Part shown: in pieces, positions 42,715 through 51,598 of the stretch | How positions within the stretch are numbered: position 1 is the stretch's first letter | Layout: the number at the start of each line of letters is the position of its first letter | Assembly (NCBI GenBank): GCA_023489435.1 | Contig: JAMDCA010000044.1 | Coordinates: 1-51,598 of the forward strand | Direction of reading: 5' to 3' | DNA length: 51,598 nt | Source: Thermoplasmatota archaeon | GTDB taxonomy: Archaea > Thermoplasmatota > Thermoplasmata > Thermoplasmatales > Thermoplasmataceae | Position numbers and translations under genes: made by a program | Notes under the pieces: model-generated | What the model saw: the letters and a program-made list of their open reading frames with translations, nothing else | The model's database searches: none | Told to the model about the DNA's origin: nothing

Positions 42715-45378
42715 TTATTGCACCTCCTCGTTTTCAAGGTCAAATGCAAGGTAGTCAACATCCACTGTTTCGCCTTTGTCGCTCCTGGTCGGGTCAACCC
42801 CATCCTCACCGTACTTAAACTGTATTACAGCCCCGACGGTGTCCTGAACTCTCAGGGAGTCGTCGACCTTGAGGTCCTCGAAAGCGTTGATCAGCCTTCT
42901 CTGCATGTAACCGCTCCTTGACGTCCTGACCGCAATATCCACCAGACCTTCCCTTCCTCCAATACTGTGCATGAAGTACTCCAGCGGGTTCAATCCTTCC
43001 TTATATGAGGACTTGACAAATCCTCTAGCCATTGCACCAATATCTTCTGTTTTGAAATGAGGAAGCGTCCTGCCATAGTATCCCCTGTTAAGCCGGCCTC
43101 CTCTTACGGACTGCTGCCCCACCATTCCAGCCACCTCGGAGATGTTAAGCATTTTGGCCCTTGCTCCGGATCTGGCCATTATAACTGATGGGTTGCTCAG
43201 ACCAAGGAAAGCACTGGCTATCTTTCCTGACTCATCCCTTACTGAACCTGTGGTTGAAAGAATTTCAATCTCGAGAGTGTCCTCGACCGATCTTCCGGGA
43301 GCGGGCTGCAACTGACCTGCCCTGTATGTTTCCACAAGCTTGTCTGTCCTGTCAATAGCCTGCTGCGATATTTCCTCGATTCTTGCGATAGCGCTCTCTG
43401 GAATATCGTAGTCATTGATGCCTGTTGAAAAACCTCTTCCGCTTATAAAAGCGACTCCAAGCCTGGTCATTCTGTCGATGAACTGAGCAGCTTCCTCAGA
43501 CCCGTATTTCCTGAAAATCTTGTCAATAATCTCTCCCGAGAAAGAGCCCACGGCTGCCTCGTCTATTGTGCCATGTGTCATTTTTCCGTTGATGATGTAG
43601 ACGTCCTTGTCAATGGGTTCTATCTCAAAATCACATTTTTCCTTAGCCGAAGAGCAAAGTTTGCTGGGGAACTTGAGATTAAGCCCCTCCGGAAGAATAA
43701 GTGAGAAGATATCCCTTCCCCTGTAGAATTTCTTTCCGCCAACCACTTCAACTGGTGGCATCCTGTTGAGTTTGAGGTAGCTCAGCATGTGCACTGTCTG
43801 TGCCTCGGGAAAGAGAGGGTTGCCGTGTGTCAGAAGGAACATTGCAGTAATATGGTCGTGGATGCCACCTATAATTGGCCCACCAAACCTTGGAGACATA
43901 ATCTGCTCCTGCACTTTCATGATGATTCTAGCTTCAGCCCTTGCCTCTTCTTTCTGGACAATGTGAAGATTCATCTCATCTCCATCAAAGTCAGCATTGT
44001 AAGGCGTACAGACTGCAAGATTGAACCTGAAAGTCTGGCCGGAAAGTATCCTCACGGTATGTCCCATCATAGACATTCTGTGTAACGAAGGCTGCCTGTT
44101 GAATAGTACAATGTCGCCTTCAGTGAGCTGCCTTTCCACGATCCATCCCGGTTCAACTCTCTTGGCATTTTCCTCGGCATTCTGTGCTGTAAGCTTTATT
44201 CTTCTGCCGTCAGGCCTGATGATGTAATTCACGCCGGCAAGGTATTTTCCGAATTCGTCCCTTGGCTCCGGGCCTCTGGCAACTACCTCCCTCACGTGAT
44301 CTATGTTGAAGATGTTCACGGTAACAGGAACTGTGAGTTCCCTTGCTGCCTTTTCCGGAACACCAACCTCATTGATTGAAAGGAACGGTTCCGGTGAGAT
44401 GACTGTCCTTGCTGAGAAATTTACCCTCTTACCTGAAAGGTTGGATCTGAATCTTCCTTCCTTTCCCTTCAGCCTCTGCACTAGAGTCTTCAGGGCTCTT
44501 CCTGACCTGTGCCTTGCTGGAGGTATCCCGGCAGTCTGGTTATCGAAGTATGTTGTAACATGGAACTGCAGAAGGTCCCAGAGATCCTCTATAATGAGCT
44601 GTGGAGAACCATTATCCCTGCTTTCCCTCAACCTCTGGCTTATTCTGATAATATCCACAAGCTTGTGGGTGAGATCATCCTCGCTTCTCTCTCCGGTTTC
44701 CAGTGTGATTGAGGGCCTGACATTGATTGGCGGTACTGGCAGTACAGTGAGAACCATCCACTCCGGCCTTGCAACTTCATGGTTAAGGCCAAAGAACTGA
44801 AGATCGTCATCAGGAATTCTCTCAAGTCTCTCCCTGATTTCCTTGGGAGTAACTTTTATCCCTTCTTCCCTGAAAGTTGTTGGTTTGTCAAGTATTATCT
44901 TGATTTGCTGTGCGCCACAGTGCGGGCAGACCATCCTTGTTGAAGCCTCATCTGTAACCTTCTTGCTCATCAGCCCGATTATTTCAGGGTCGGATGAAGA
45001 GAAAGAATACTGGCTGAATTTCTCGGAATATGACTTGACCTCGTCCTCAGTGAGCTTGATCCTCCCACAGGATTTGCAAGTGGAATCCAGTAGAGTCTTG
45101 ATTTCCTTTATGAAACCCACATGAACAACAGGCATGGCAAGTTCAATGTTCCCGAAATGGCCAGGGCACTCGTCGACTTTTCCACCGCATGTAGCACATT
45201 TGAGCCCCGGTTCAATTACACCCATATGGAGATCCATTAGACCTCTTTCGATTGGATATCCGTCATCGTCATAGGTGTCTGCAGTTATGACTTTCACCTG
45301 TGACATCTTTCTAATCTCCTCAGGGGAGAGGAGAGCAAATTGTATCCTGTAAATTCTCTTAGATATTCCGCCGGTCAT
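42715..45378 (-). CDS. rpoA1: RNA polymerase subunit Rpo1N (A')
   Basis: 887 residues. N-terminal part of the largest subunit. The N-terminal clamp zinc sites are visible ([16 protein letters not shown] at about 60-75; CKSCGR and CPHCGAQ later), then [33 protein letters not shown] and the catalytic Mg motif [11 protein letters not shown] (about 460-470). Ends ...LENEEVQ directly before rpoA2. The ATG overlaps the rpoB stop by 4 nt. Normal length for A'. Complete. Confidence 0.97.
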   Translation of the reverse strand: MTGGISKRIYRIQFALLSPEEIRKMSQVKVITADTYDDDGYPIERGLMDLHMGVIEPGLKCATCGGKVDECPGHFGNIELAMPVVHVGFIKEIKTLLDSTCKSCGRIKLTEDEVKSYSEKFSQYSFSSSDPEIIGLMSKKVTDEASTRMVCPHCGAQQIKIILDKPTTFREEGIKVTPKEIRERLERIPDDDLQFFGLNHEVARPEWMVLTVLPVPPINVRPSITLETGERSEDDLTHKLVDIIRISQRLRESRDNGSPQLIIEDLWDLLQFHVTTYFDNQTAGIPPARHRSGRALKTLVQRLKGKEGRFRSNLSGKRVNFSARTVISPEPFLSINEVGVPEKAARELTVPVTVNIFNIDHVREVVARGPEPRDEFGKYLAGVNYIIRPDGRRIKLTAQNAEENAKRVEPGWIVERQLTEGDIVLFNRQPSLHRMSMMGHTVRILSGQTFRFNLAVCTPYNADFDGDEMNLHIVQKEEARAEARIIMKVQEQIMSPRFGGPIIGGIHDHITAMFLLTHGNPLFPEAQTVHMLSYLKLNRMPPVEVVGGKKFYRGRDIFSLILPEGLNLKFPSKLCSSAKEKCDFEIEPIDKDVYIINGKMTHGTIDEAAVGSFSGEIIDKIFRKYGSEEAAQFIDRMTRLGVAFISGRGFSTGINDYDIPESAIARIEEISQQAIDRTDKLVETYRAGQLQPAPGRSVEDTLEIEILSTTGSVRDESGKIASAFLGLSNPSVIMARSGARAKMLNISEVAGMVGQQSVRGGRLNRGYYGRTLPHFKTEDIGAMARGFVKSSYKEGLNPLEYFMHSIGGREGLVDIAVRTSRSGYMQRRLINAFEDLKVDDSLRVQDTVGAVIQFKYGEDGVDPTRSDKGETVDVDYLAFDLENEEVQ

Positions 45379-48300
45379 TTTAGATCACCCAAAATAAGTC
45401 TCATCATTACACCCATTGAACTCAACTCGTCCCTCATAAGCTTGAAGGCATAGCTGGTCTCAACTGGATGGATATTTCCCGTGTTTCCACAGACAGGACA
45501 CCTTGGCGTCCCTTTCTTTCTGTCAAGTATTGCGATATGGCCACACTTAGGATTGCCACACACATAGAGGATTGTTCCATCACTCTGGTCAAGCAACCTG
45601 TCTTTGATTACCATTGCAGCGCCGTGGGCAATGAGGGTATCCCTTTCCATTTCTCCAAATCTGAGACCACCCTGCCTTGACCTTCCTTCAGTTGGCTGCC
45701 TTGTAAGTATCTGGACTGGCCCCCTGGATCTTGCATGGAACTTTCCAGCAACCATGTGGTGAAGCTTCTGGTAATAAATCACACCGGTGAATATATCGGC
45801 GTCGAATTTTCTGCCAGTTACTCCGTCATACATGACTTCAGTGGATGATTGCCTGAACCCGAGTTTAACCAGGTCCTCCCTAAGGCTCTTCTCCGGCTCT
45901 CCGCTGAAGATTGTGCCGTCAACGACCTCTCCCTTCTGGGAGGCAATTTTGCCACCGATCATCTCAAGGATATGCCCGACAGTCATTCTTGATGGAATTG
46001 CATGAGGATTGATGATGATATCAGGAATTATTCCTTCTTCAGTGAACGGCATGTCCTCCTGCGGAACCACTGCACCAATGACACCTTTCTGCCCGTGCCT
46101 TGAAGCGAACTTATCCCCAAGTTCAGGAATTCTCTCGCTTCTCACCCTAATCTTTACAACTCTGCTGTTGCTCTCAGATACAGTGAGGATAACATTGTCA
46201 ACGAAGCCTTTCTCATTGGGCCTCATTGTAATCGAGGATTCACGCCTTCTCTGCGGGCCCAGCTTGTCGCCGCCTTCTTCAAGGAATCTTGGCGGGGAGG
46301 TCTTCCCTACGAGAACTTCTGATCCTTCCACATAAGACTCAGGATAAATGATACCGTTCTCATCGAGATTTCTGTAGAACTCCTCAGCCCTTGCGCCAAG
46401 GACATCGTGGGTAGGGATCTCAAACCGGTCTTCCTGGCCACCTGGGTATCTTCTCTCCTCGGCGCTGTATGTCCTGAAGAATGTGCTTCTGCCCAAACCT
46501 CTTTCCACTGCAGACTTGTTGAACACAATTGCATCCTGGATGTTGTAGCCCTGGTATGACATGATCGCTACTACAAAGTTCTGCCCGGCAGGTTTTTTCT
46601 CGTACTTGATGAAATCCATGACTCTGGTCGTGACAAGCGGCACCTGAGGGTAGTGAAGCACATGTCCCCTGGTGTCAGTCCTTATCCTGAAATTGCTGGA
46701 AGAAAGACCAATTGACTGTTTTGTCATGGCTGCGGCCATTGTGATTCTGGGAGATGAGTTGTGTTCCGGGTATGGCGTTACCGAAGCTGTAACCCCGAGA
46801 ATCAGCGAAGGATCAACCTCAAGATGGGTGTGCTCTGCTGTGAGAAGAGACTGCGCCTCAAGCTTGTTGCCACAGTGCTCGCACTGCAGGAGTGCAGGTG
46901 AATCCGGGTTCTCTTTCTCTCCTGGATTGAGCCATTTTATCTTGCTCCTGTACATGTACTGGTTGCACTTTGGGCATCTTTCAGGGAAGTCATATCCATA
47001 CACAGCTATGTACAGGTTTTCTTCCTCCTCTGCGTCCACAAGTTCAAGGGCACCCCTTTTTATTAGATCTTCAATGCCATATTCCCCGGTCTGGAGTTTC
47101 TTCAGCATGTCACTGTTAATCACAGTGCTGGCATTTTTAACCACGAGCAGTGGCCTTCTGATCCTTCCCCTGTCACAGTTAATTATTACTTCCCTGGTTG
47201 AATCATCATACCTTACATTTACCTCGGGTGAAATTTTCCCTCTCCGTCTCTCTTCCCTGACTCTTACAGTAAGATCAGTGGGATCATCATGATATCCGAC
47301 AAAGTCCCCATTCAGGTACACTCTGCCTGCATCAGGATTTTCCCCTTCAACTTCCTGAAGATCCATTCCTTTCAGGGTCTCAAGGACTATAGTGGGGTTA
47401 TATCCCTCTGTAACGTTAATTATAAGTGCAGCATTCTTAACAAGACCACAATTCTGGCCCTCGGGAGTCTCGTTAGGGCATATCCTTCCCCATTGCGTTG
47501 GATGAAGGTCTCTTGCCTCAAAGTGCGGCTGAGACCTAGTGAGAGGAGAAATAATCCTCCTAAGATGGCTCAGAGTGCTTACATTGGATACTCTGTCCAA
47601 AAGCTGGGACACACCGGTCCTGCCTCCAATCCAGTTTCCAGTTGCCATTGCATGGAGAATCTTTTGTGAGAGAAGATCCTGCCTTACTGCAGGTTTCAGC
47701 CTGATGCCTTTCTTCCTGTTGTAGGTTCTTTCAAGCTGGTACTTGAGATCTTTCATCACTGCCTGGAATGCATTCCTGAAAAGTTCATCGAGAAGGTCTC
47801 CGGCAAGCTTTACCCTCTTGTTTGCAAGATGGTCCTTGTCATCTTCCTTCCTGATTCCAAGATGAAGCTCAAGAAGGGATCTTGCCATTCTTCCAAGATA
47901 AATTGCCTTCTTCATCCTGTCTTCAGGCCTGTCGCCCAGGTGTGGCAGAAGTGATCTGTCAAGCATCTGTGAAACTTTCTTTTCCCTGAATTCCTTTGCC
48001 TGGCCAGCTGCGAATCTCTTCTCGAGGTATGCAATTGCATCCTCGTTGTTGCTTACCCCGTTTGGAGGGAAGATCTTGGGGCTCTTCGACTCTTCAATGT
48101 TAGCATAAATGATTGGCTCCATTCTGTCTGCTGACGCAATTGAGTTGTGAACGTCCACATCCCTGTCCATTCCAAGTGCCTTTAATAGAATTGCCAGTGG
48201 AATTGAGCCTGCAACGCTGGGAATTGAAACTGATATAATGCCGTCGTTTCCCCTTTCCATTGAGGTTAACGCCCTGAATCCTGCTTTCTGGGAGAAAACC

Positions 48301-48977
48301 TTTGCAACCTCGACCTTGCTGTCATATTTTTCTTCAAACTCAACAAGGATTTTGTTGGGGGCAAGGTCCTCAAGTGAAGTGATGACTCTTTCAGAGCCGC
48401 CAATGATGAAGTAGCCTCCTGAATCATCAGGATCTTCGCCCACATACTGGAGCTTCTCCCTTCTGCTCGCATCTATTGGACCGTTATTCTTTTCAACATA
48501 AACATCAAGGTTATTTCCCGTAAGGGAGCATACCTTTGACCTTATCATCACAGGCAGGTCTCCAATCTTTATATTCTCAGGCTCTTTTTCCATTCCGTCT
48601 TCAACAACCCTTACCCTGAGGGTTATGGGTGCCATGTAGTTGAGATCCCTGAGCCTTGCCTCATTTGGTGTGATCTGGTTGGAAGCGCCTGATGCCTCCT
48701 TGATTTCCGGTGAACCCACCCAAATGGTTGGTTCCCCAACAAACCTGCCTTTTTCCCTGACTCTTCCGTAATAAACCCTGATTTCCCTGCCGCCAGTTTT
48801 TGTTGGATCAAGAACCATCAGTCCTGGTTCTTCCTCGTCTGAGACCTTTGTCTCGTCAACTATCTGCTGCATAACGCTTTCAGGGTTGCCAAGGGTCGCT
48901 ACAAAATTATTGTATGAATCGATTTGATGACTTACTACACTCTCATTCTTGAAGAAAAAGTCTACAAGCTCCTTCAT
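45375..48977 (-). CDS. rpoB: RNA polymerase subunit Rpo2 (B), unsplit, with a zinc-ribbon insert
   Basis: 1200 residues in a single chain, as in Thermoplasmata and Crenarchaeota, not split into B'/B'' as in methanogens and haloarchaea. Standard blocks: [54 protein letters not shown] and the C-terminal zinc ribbon CGNPKCGH...CPVCGN. It is some 70 residues longer than usual unsplit B subunits; most of this is an inserted ribbon with C668-x2-C671 and C699-x2-C702 between NLYIAVYG and [11 protein letters not shown], where other archaeal B subunits run on directly. Overlaps rpoH and rpoA1 by 4 nt each. Confidence 0.97.
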   Translation of the reverse strand: MKELVDFFFKNESVVSHQIDSYNNFVATLGNPESVMQQIVDETKVSDEEEPGLMVLDPTKTGGREIRVYYGRVREKGRFVGEPTIWVGSPEIKEASGASNQITPNEARLRDLNYMAPITLRVRVVEDGMEKEPENIKIGDLPVMIRSKVCSLTGNNLDVYVEKNNGPIDASRREKLQYVGEDPDDSGGYFIIGGSERVITSLEDLAPNKILVEFEEKYDSKVEVAKVFSQKAGFRALTSMERGNDGIISVSIPSVAGSIPLAILLKALGMDRDVDVHNSIASADRMEPIIYANIEESKSPKIFPPNGVSNNEDAIAYLEKRFAAGQAKEFREKKVSQMLDRSLLPHLGDRPEDRMKKAIYLGRMARSLLELHLGIRKEDDKDHLANKRVKLAGDLLDELFRNAFQAVMKDLKYQLERTYNRKKGIRLKPAVRQDLLSQKILHAMATGNWIGGRTGVSQLLDRVSNVSTLSHLRRIISPLTRSQPHFEARDLHPTQWGRICPNETPEGQNCGLVKNAALIINVTEGYNPTIVLETLKGMDLQEVEGENPDAGRVYLNGDFVGYHDDPTDLTVRVREERRRGKISPEVNVRYDDSTREVIINCDRGRIRRPLLVVKNASTVINSDMLKKLQTGEYGIEDLIKRGALELVDAEEEENLYIAVYGYDFPERCPKCNQYMYRSKIKWLNPGEKENPDSPALLQCEHCGNKLEAQSLLTAEHTHLEVDPSLILGVTASVTPYPEHNSSPRITMAAAMTKQSIGLSSSNFRIRTDTRGHVLHYPQVPLVTTRVMDFIKYEKKPAGQNFVVAIMSYQGYNIQDAIVFNKSAVERGLGRSTFFRTYSAEERRYPGGQEDRFEIPTHDVLGARAEEFYRNLDENGIIYPESYVEGSEVLVGKTSPPRFLEEGGDKLGPQRRRESSITMRPNEKGFVDNVILTVSESNSRVVKIRVRSERIPELGDKFASRHGQKGVIGAVVPQEDMPFTEEGIIPDIIINPHAIPSRMTVGHILEMIGGKIASQKGEVVDGTIFSGEPEKSLREDLVKLGFRQSSTEVMYDGVTGRKFDADIFTGVIYYQKLHHMVAGKFHARSRGPVQILTRQPTEGRSRQGGLRFGEMERDTLIAHGAAMVIKDRLLDQSDGTILYVCGNPKCGHIAILDRKKGTPRCPVCGNTGNIHPVETSYAFKLMRDELSSMGVMMRLILGDLK

Positions 48978-49237
48978 TTAAAAACCTCGCTAGATATTGC
49001 CCTGTAATATACGGAGTATCCCATAGTCGGACTCTTGCGTATGATTTTGATTATGGTGCCACTTTCCAGTGGGCCGTGAATCTCCTCAAGAGCCTTGATT
49101 GCTGGATCACTCCTGCTTATTTTAGGCAAAAGGTCTCTAGCTATCCCAATCTCACTTAAAACCTTATCCTCGTCCTTCTTCGGAACAACATGGTGTTCCG
49201 CTACCAGCTCGTGCTGTAGCACATTGAATTTTCCCAC
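48974..49237 (-). CDS. rpoH: RNA polymerase subunit Rpo5 (H)
   Basis: 87 residues from GTG 49237. Rpb5 C-terminal-like subunit at the downstream jaw. [35 protein letters not shown] and [20 protein letters not shown] are typical. An in-frame GTG three codons earlier (49246) also exists, but GGGGAG (49247-49252) would then touch the start; it is spaced 9 nt from 49237, so I prefer the later GTG. First protein gene of the rpoH-B-A1-A2-nusA operon, only 18 nt after the tRNA-Lys gene. Confidence 0.93.
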   Translation of the reverse strand: MGKFNVLQHELVAEHHVVPKKDEDKVLSEIGIARDLLPKISRSDPAIKALEEIHGPLESGTIIKIIRKSPTMGYSVYYRAISSEVFK

Positions 49238-49255
49238 TTTTTTCACTCCCCGTAA

Positions 49256-49329
49256 CGGGCCCAGAGGGATTCGAACCCTCGACCACCTGGTTAAAAGCCA
49301 GATGCTCTACCTAGCTGAGCTATGGGCCC
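49256..49329 (-). tRNA. tRNA-Lys (TTT)
   Basis: 74 nt including discriminator G. The acceptor stem is GGGCCCA/TGGGCCC, D arm GCTCAGCTAGGTAGAGC, anticodon arm CTGG-CTTTTAA-CCAG with anticodon TTT, and T arm GAGGGTTCGAATCCCTC. No CCA is encoded. The rpoH start lies 10-18 nt after its 3' end, leaving no room for a separate promoter, so the tRNA probably heads the polymerase operon transcript. Confidence 0.96.
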
Positions 49330-49365
49330 AGAGCGCAACGTTGCGTCCACAGATATCTCCACAGA

Positions 49366-49374
49366 TTATAAATA
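49366..49374 (-). promoter_or_regulatory. TATA box for tRNA-Lys and the RNA polymerase operon
   Basis: TATTTATAA on the minus strand. A start site 26 nt downstream (near 49344) leaves a leader of about 15 nt that contains the perfect palindrome CGCAACGTTGCG (49334-49345). This is the nearest promoter-like sequence upstream of rpoH. Confidence 0.5.
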
Positions 49375-49489
49375 TTCTTGGAAATCACAAGAACTTTTTC
49401 TTGCTATAAATTTTCTTTATTTTTCTATTTCCGCTTCAAACCAATAGAGCAGGCATATAAATGTAAATAAAAGGGTTTTAGAAATTGGG

Positions 49490-49502
49490 TTTTTTAAAAA
49501 AA
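49490..49502 (-). terminator. Poly-T terminator of the ABC-2 permease gene
   Basis: On the minus strand TTTTTTT follows directly on the stop region at 49503 and is continued by AAAAAAC. It ends the exporter unit and faces the tRNA-Lys promoter region beyond it. Confidence 0.45.
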
Positions 49503-51041
49503 TTAATCCCTTGACCTTGCCAGGAAGAACGAGATCAAGGATGGCACCATGATCCAAATGGCACCAACAGCCACCACCGCGGCCAGCGTAATCCCCATGG
49601 AAGATGCAGAAGCCAGACTCAACCCCGTAGTTAATCCAAAAGTCGGCGGATATACTCCTGTGACATAGGAGTTTACCAGGGTTGGGAAGAATGTTGGGCT
49701 AATGGCTAGCAGCTTGATGCTCATGCTGTATCCAGCCACGGTTGCAGAATTCACATGGAGGTACAGGAGGAGGACGTCAACGACTATACTCCAAACAAAC
49801 ACCAACAGGAAGAATATCCCTATGCCTATCCCCAGAAGCGCGCCCTGTGATTTCACAAACTGTGAAATTATATACATGATCCCGGAGAAAGCTATGGCCT
49901 CAATGGTGTAACCTAAAACCAGCCCAAAGAATGAATCCCATCCCATCAGTGAACCTGTGTAATGCAGCAGCAAGAGGTCCGCCATGAGTATTGCTATGAT
50001 AATGGCTACAAAGAATGTTGCAGCTGTCCCGACGAATCTCGATGCGAAGAGCCTCCCCTTTGTTACAGGCCGCGTTATGACAGATTCAAGAACACCTGAA
50101 GTTCTGTCCTTGCCATAGTAAAAGTAGGCAGAGAAAATCCCAATTATCGGTATCAGGAATTCATAGGGAAATTCTAGCAGGGTCTGCAAAATTGCTGCCG
50201 GCGATACATAGCTGTAAAGAACATAATTGTTTCCTCCAAGTATGGCACCTGTGGAGTTAGCAAAAACCACCTGTACGTTCTGCCTGGCTGCAGTCTTGTT
50301 TAAGGGGATTGTAAAGAGATAGTGGTTGGAACCGGTCAGATTCTTGTAGAATGTCATGCCGTGTGTAGACGACGGTAGACTGGGAGATGTACTGCCGGTT
50401 ATGTTGTAATAGACACTAATGGCTGGTACGACAGTTTCATTGGATGCAGCAAAATATACCATTTCGCTTGAAAGAGACTGGCTGGAAGGGTTTGCAACTT
50501 TCAGAAAATAAAGAACGTTAGTGGTATTCTTCAAATTGTTCAGACTTGATGCGCCATACGCATTGGGGTAGAACGTAGTAGTCCCTTTGGGGGAAAAGAG
50601 TAAAAAAGCCTCCCCGGCGGAATTGCCTATACCATTGCTGAAACTGTTGGAATAATTGTAAACCAGCTCATTCAAGGTTGTATTTCCATCCATGTGGAAG
50701 TAAACGAAACCCTGGGAGTTTGTTGTGCCGTTAAGGTACACTTTACCGCCAATTGTATTTGACCCGTTGTACATAGTCGCGTTGGAATTAATCGCAAGAC
50801 CAGAAACTGGTTGCCCATAACCGTTTACCACGTAGTCTGTAAAATTGAATCCATTCTGTGACTGGTAAATCTCAGGGAGAAGGTAGGCTGAGGTTGATGG
50901 GGACCCGCCTGGGTTGCTGGATGCTGATATGGCAACCCCTGCATATGTTAAACCAACAGAGGCCAGAATAATCAGTATTATCATTATGATGGTAAATTTT
51001 CCAGTAAATGTCCTCCTGAAATCATACAGGAAATCTCTCAT
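49503..51041 (-). CDS. ABC-2 type exporter permease with large extracytoplasmic domain
   Basis: 512 residues. The first helix is at about 15-38, then about 230 residues of Ser/Asn/Thr-rich extracytoplasmic domain with many N-x-S/T sequons, followed by five or six C-terminal helices that carry the ABC-2 permease core (YFYYGKDRTSGVLESVITRP then VTKGRLFASRFVGTAATFF). This layout resembles NosY/ABC-2 family exporters with an inserted external domain. The ATG overlaps the stop of the ATPase gene by 4 nt. Substrate unknown. Confidence 0.82.
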   Translation of the reverse strand: MRDFLYDFRRTFTGKFTIIMIILIILASVGLTYAGVAISASSNPGGSPSTSAYLLPEIYQSQNGFNFTDYVVNGYGQPVSGLAINSNATMYNGSNTIGGKVYLNGTTNSQGFVYFHMDGNTTLNELVYNYSNSFSNGIGNSAGEAFLLFSPKGTTTFYPNAYGASSLNNLKNTTNVLYFLKVANPSSQSLSSEMVYFAASNETVVPAISVYYNITGSTSPSLPSSTHGMTFYKNLTGSNHYLFTIPLNKTAARQNVQVVFANSTGAILGGNNYVLYSYVSPAAILQTLLEFPYEFLIPIIGIFSAYFYYGKDRTSGVLESVITRPVTKGRLFASRFVGTAATFFVAIIIAILMADLLLLHYTGSLMGWDSFFGLVLGYTIEAIAFSGIMYIISQFVKSQGALLGIGIGIFFLLVFVWSIVVDVLLLYLHVNSATVAGYSMSIKLLAISPTFFPTLVNSYVTGVYPPTFGLTTGLSLASASSMGITLAAVVAVGAIWIMVPSLISFFLARSRD

Positions 51042-51598
51042 TTTTTCTCACCTACCAGTTCGATGAAATAATCTTCCAGATCCTCACCAGAAATCTCAAA
51101 AAATGAGACGTCATATTCGCTCTTTGCAAGTTCTTTGTTTATTTTGTTGGCTTCAGCGGAGTCTATTTTCAAGTCCTTTACGATCAAAGTATGATCCACT
51201 GTCTCCACTTTGCCGTATTTCTCAAGAATTGCCATTGCGCCTTTGTCCATGTTGTCGATTCTGATCCTGATAGCAGTTGAACCCAGGCTGGAGAGTTCAC
51301 TTCTCTCAACGACCCTGATTAGTTCACCCTTCTTGATTATGGCAATCCGGTCAGCTACATTTTCCAGCTCAGACAGTATGTGCGACGATAGAAACACCGC
51401 TTTACCATCTTTCTTAAGCTGCAACATGACCTCCCTCATGTTTCTGACACCTTCCGGGTCAAGCCCGTTAAGTGTCTCATCAAACAGGAAATTCTGTGGT
51501 TCGCCAATCATTGCAGCGGCTATGGAAAATCTCTTTTTCATTCCCTGTGAGTATTCCTTTAATTTCTTATTCCTTGCTTCCCAGATATTGAACCGCTT
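51038..51598 (-). CDS. ABC exporter ATPase (cut by the window edge)
   Basis: C-terminal 186 codons of an ABC ATPase; the reading frame continues past 51598, so Walker A and the true start are outside. Visible are the signature YSQGMKKRFSIAAAM, Walker B FLFDETLNGLDPEG and the H-loop SSHILSEL. The C-terminal 80 residues form a regulatory extension. The ATG at 51541 lies inside the signature motif and is not a real start. Walker B ends D-E-T instead of the usual D-E-P, a small oddity. It partners the permease that starts at its stop codon. Confidence 0.88.
   Translation of the reverse strand, partial: KRFNIWEARNKKLKEYSQGMKKRFSIAAAMIGEPQNFLFDETLNGLDPEGVRNMREVMLQLKKDGKAVFLSSHILSELENVADRIAIIKKGELIRVVERSELSSLGSTAIRIRIDNMDKGAMAILEKYGKVETVDHTLIVKDLKIDSAEANKINKELAKSEYDVSFFEISGEDLEDYFIELVGEKK

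Noticed and set aside
46672-47292. 206-codon plus-strand ORF
   Set aside because: Lies wholly antisense to the highly conserved rpoB gene; its Ser/Leu-rich product has no recognisable family and no ribosome-binding site.

Overview
The window is a piece of a Thermoplasmatales-type euryarchaeal chromosome, probably related to but distinct from Thermoplasma. The evidence is an unsplit RNA polymerase B subunit with split A'/A'' subunits, archaeal-order ribosomal and RNA polymerase operons, an actin homologue very close to Thermoplasma acidophilum Ta0583, a Tyw2-type wyosine enzyme, aIF1A-Rio1-Pno1, and many genes whose TATA box lies about 25 nt upstream of the start codon, which suggests leaderless mRNAs. 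Base composition looks like mid-40s % G+C by eye. No rRNA, CRISPR array, intact insertion sequence or prophage was seen.

Layout. 1-12000 is an accessory catabolic region. It holds a sequon-rich anchored surface protein, a secreted PNGase A-like amidase, a TrmB-family regulator, a GH1 beta-glycosidase and a complete Opp/Dpp-type ABC importer (two ATPases, binding protein, two permeases). I read this as scavenging of glycoprotein-derived or beta-linked oligosaccharides. 12200-17050 carries a second importer of the FbpABC/ThiBPQ type next to a cytosolic glycerophosphodiesterase. 17044-17503 has no intact gene but may hold a decayed one. 17504-23490 mixes a Dph6-like ligase, an M20 amidohydrolase, a three-repeat small protein, a cytosolic fasciclin protein, an SDR, a PrxQ peroxiredoxin and a ParM-like actin followed by a ribbon-helix-helix-like gene. 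23814-27091 is an overlapping prpD-prpB-prpC methylcitrate operon.

27126-49374 is mostly housekeeping on the minus strand: JAMM protease, NAD kinase, IMPase/FBPase, Rpo3, uS11, uS4, uS13, DUF357; then Tyw2 opposite hemC-hemD; initiator tRNA-Met; Pno1-Rio1-aIF1A; an APC permease with a two-helix small protein; and tRNA-Lys-rpoH-rpoB-rpoA1-rpoA2-nusA. Two ABC exporter pairs lie at 32038-33589 and at the right edge, where the ATPase gene runs out of the window.

Points most worth a second look: the actin/RHH pair, whose short intergenic gap is taken up by two inverted repeats; the PNGase A/GH1/importer cluster; the tRNA-Lys placed so close to rpoH that it must share a promoter with the RNA polymerase operon; a zinc-ribbon insertion in RpoB plus a long N-terminal extension of A''; and a protein built from three copies of one small module.
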